Both the position numbers and the translations under genes were made by a program. DNA of 5,991 nucleotides from contig JADGRS010000217.1 of assembly GCA_017880705.1 (NCBI GenBank), positions 1 to 5,991 of the forward strand, in the 5' to 3' direction. Shown one piece after another: positions 5,421-5,991 of the stretch. Source of the DNA: Burkholderiales bacterium. GTDB lineage: Bacteria; Pseudomonadota; Gammaproteobacteria; Burkholderiales; Usitatibacteraceae. Below the pieces are notes generated by a model, which worked only from the letters and a program-made list of their open reading frames with translations, was not told where the DNA came from and searched no databases. The number at the start of each line of letters is the position of its first letter. The first letter of the stretch is position 1.

Positions 5421-5894
5421 TCAACCCGTCGCGTACGCCTTCTGAAGCTCGGCGATGTCGAGCTTCGTCATCGTCATCATCGCCCGCATCATGCTCTGGG
5501 CCTTCTTCGGCTCCTTCGACGATGCGAGCCCGCCCAGGATGCGCGGCACGATCTGCCACGACAGGCCGAACTTGTCCTTCAGCCATCCGCATTGGCCCTT
5601 CGATCCGCCAGCGGAGAGCTTCTCCCAATACTCGTCGATCTCGGGCTGGGTCTCGCAGGAAACGACGAACGATACGGCCTCGGTGAACTTGAAGTGCGGC
5701 CCGCCGTTCAGGCCGAGGAAGCGCTGCCCGCGGAGCTCGAAGTCGATCGTCATGCAGGATCCGGCCGGCCCCGGACCCGCCTCGCCGTAGCGCGCGACGT
5801 TGTGGATCTTTCCGTCCTTGAAGATGGAGAGGTAGAGATTGGCCGCCTCTTCCGCGTTGTCGTTGAACCACAGGAATGGGGTGATGGTCTGCAT
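5421..5894 (-). CDS. PhnB-like VOC-superfamily protein
   Basis: This 157-residue protein of the glyoxalase/bleomycin-resistance/dioxygenase (VOC) superfamily belongs to the PhnB-like group sometimes annotated as 3-demethylubiquinone-9 3-methyltransferase, a name not supported by its fold. Seen here are the TPFLWFNDNAEEAANLY opening (5-21), FLGLNGGPHFKF (59-70), SFVVSCETQPEIDEYWEKLS (75-94), the CGWLKDKFGLSWQIVP motif (102-117) and a C-terminal helix with repeated Met-Met residues and KLDIAELQKAY. Biochemical function is unknown; many members are soluble, and metal binding varies. The start ATG 5894 is chosen because the MQTITPFLWF opening is standard for the family and GAGGAG lies 10 nt upstream. 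In-frame ATG 5924 and GTG 5957 would add an Arg-rich, non-family extension. It runs convergent to the hydrolase gene with a 10-nt gap and no recognisable terminator. Confidence 0.88.
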   Translation of the reverse strand: MQTITPFLWFNDNAEEAANLYLSIFKDGKIHNVARYGEAGPGPAGSCMTIDFELRGQRFLGLNGGPHFKFTEAVSFVVSCETQPEIDEYWEKLSAGGSKGQCGWLKDKFGLSWQIVPRILGGLASSKEPKKAQSMMRAMMTMTKLDIAELQKAYATG

Positions 5895-5904
5895 GGCGCG
5901 TCGG

Positions 5905-5910
5905 CTCCTC
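5905..5910 (-). promoter_or_regulatory. Ribosome binding site supporting the VOC start at 5894
   Basis: GAGGAG on the minus strand lies 10 nt before the ATG at 5894, within the usual range though at its long end. The alternative ATG at 5924 has only CAGGG directly abutting it. Confidence 0.5.
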
Positions 5911-5991
5911 GGTTGGGTGTTCATCCCTGATCGAATGGCGGGGGCCCGTTTCGACACCTCATTTTGCCGAACATCAAGAAATCGCCCCGAA

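Noticed and set aside
5895..5991. Gene or promoter in the right-hand edge region
   Set aside because: No open frame with a ribosome binding site or family match is visible apart from N-terminal extensions of the VOC gene. A TTGATG on the minus strand lacks a matching -10 at suitable spacing.

Overview
The window is a dense, GC-rich stretch of bacterial chromosome with short intergenic gaps. Gene content and protein style (a CstA/YbdD-type pair, an nfeD-qmcA pair, a YccU-type CoA-binding protein, MetY, and a secreted hydrolase with a DUF5648-like C-terminus) suggest a Gram-negative proteobacterium, most likely a betaproteobacterium. This is an inference from family resemblance, with no rRNA or marker gene to confirm it.

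Layout. (1) At 1-263 (+) is the last 26 codons of a gene read as the tail of a CstA-like transporter. It overlaps by GTGA the start of a 61-residue YbdD/YjiX (DUF466) protein. (2) At 264-350 the gap between two convergent genes is almost entirely an 82-bp palindrome with perfect 27-bp arms (268-294 and 323-349). It is bordered by a 4-bp direct repeat ATCA (264-267 and 350-353) and looks like a small insertion element (MITE/REP-like). (3) At 351-3594 (-) is a compact four-gene unit transcribed right to left: CoA-binding protein, NfeD, QmcA-like SPFH protein, and O-acetylhomoserine sulfhydrylase (MetY), with gaps of 28, 30 and 3 nt. (4) At about 3638-5410 (+) is a divergently transcribed exported alpha/beta hydrolase. 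It has a complete Ser-Asp-His set and a C-terminal region of three similar segments resembling DUF5648. (5) At 5421-5894 (-) is a PhnB-like VOC-fold protein, convergent with the hydrolase across only 10 nt. The last ~97 nt (5895-5991) hold its ribosome binding site and no gene I can support.

How the genes work together. NfeD and the SPFH protein are well-known membrane partners (stomatin and stomatin-operon-partner). MetY makes homocysteine from O-acetylhomoserine and sulfide, and its 3-nt distance from qmcA suggests co-transcription. CstA and YbdD act together in uptake of pyruvate or peptides in enterobacteria. The hydrolase and VOC protein have no evident functional link to the rest. I see no phage, CRISPR, toxin-antitoxin or defence system. 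The most notable item is the palindromic element, whose flanking duplication allows the pre-insertion site to be reconstructed.
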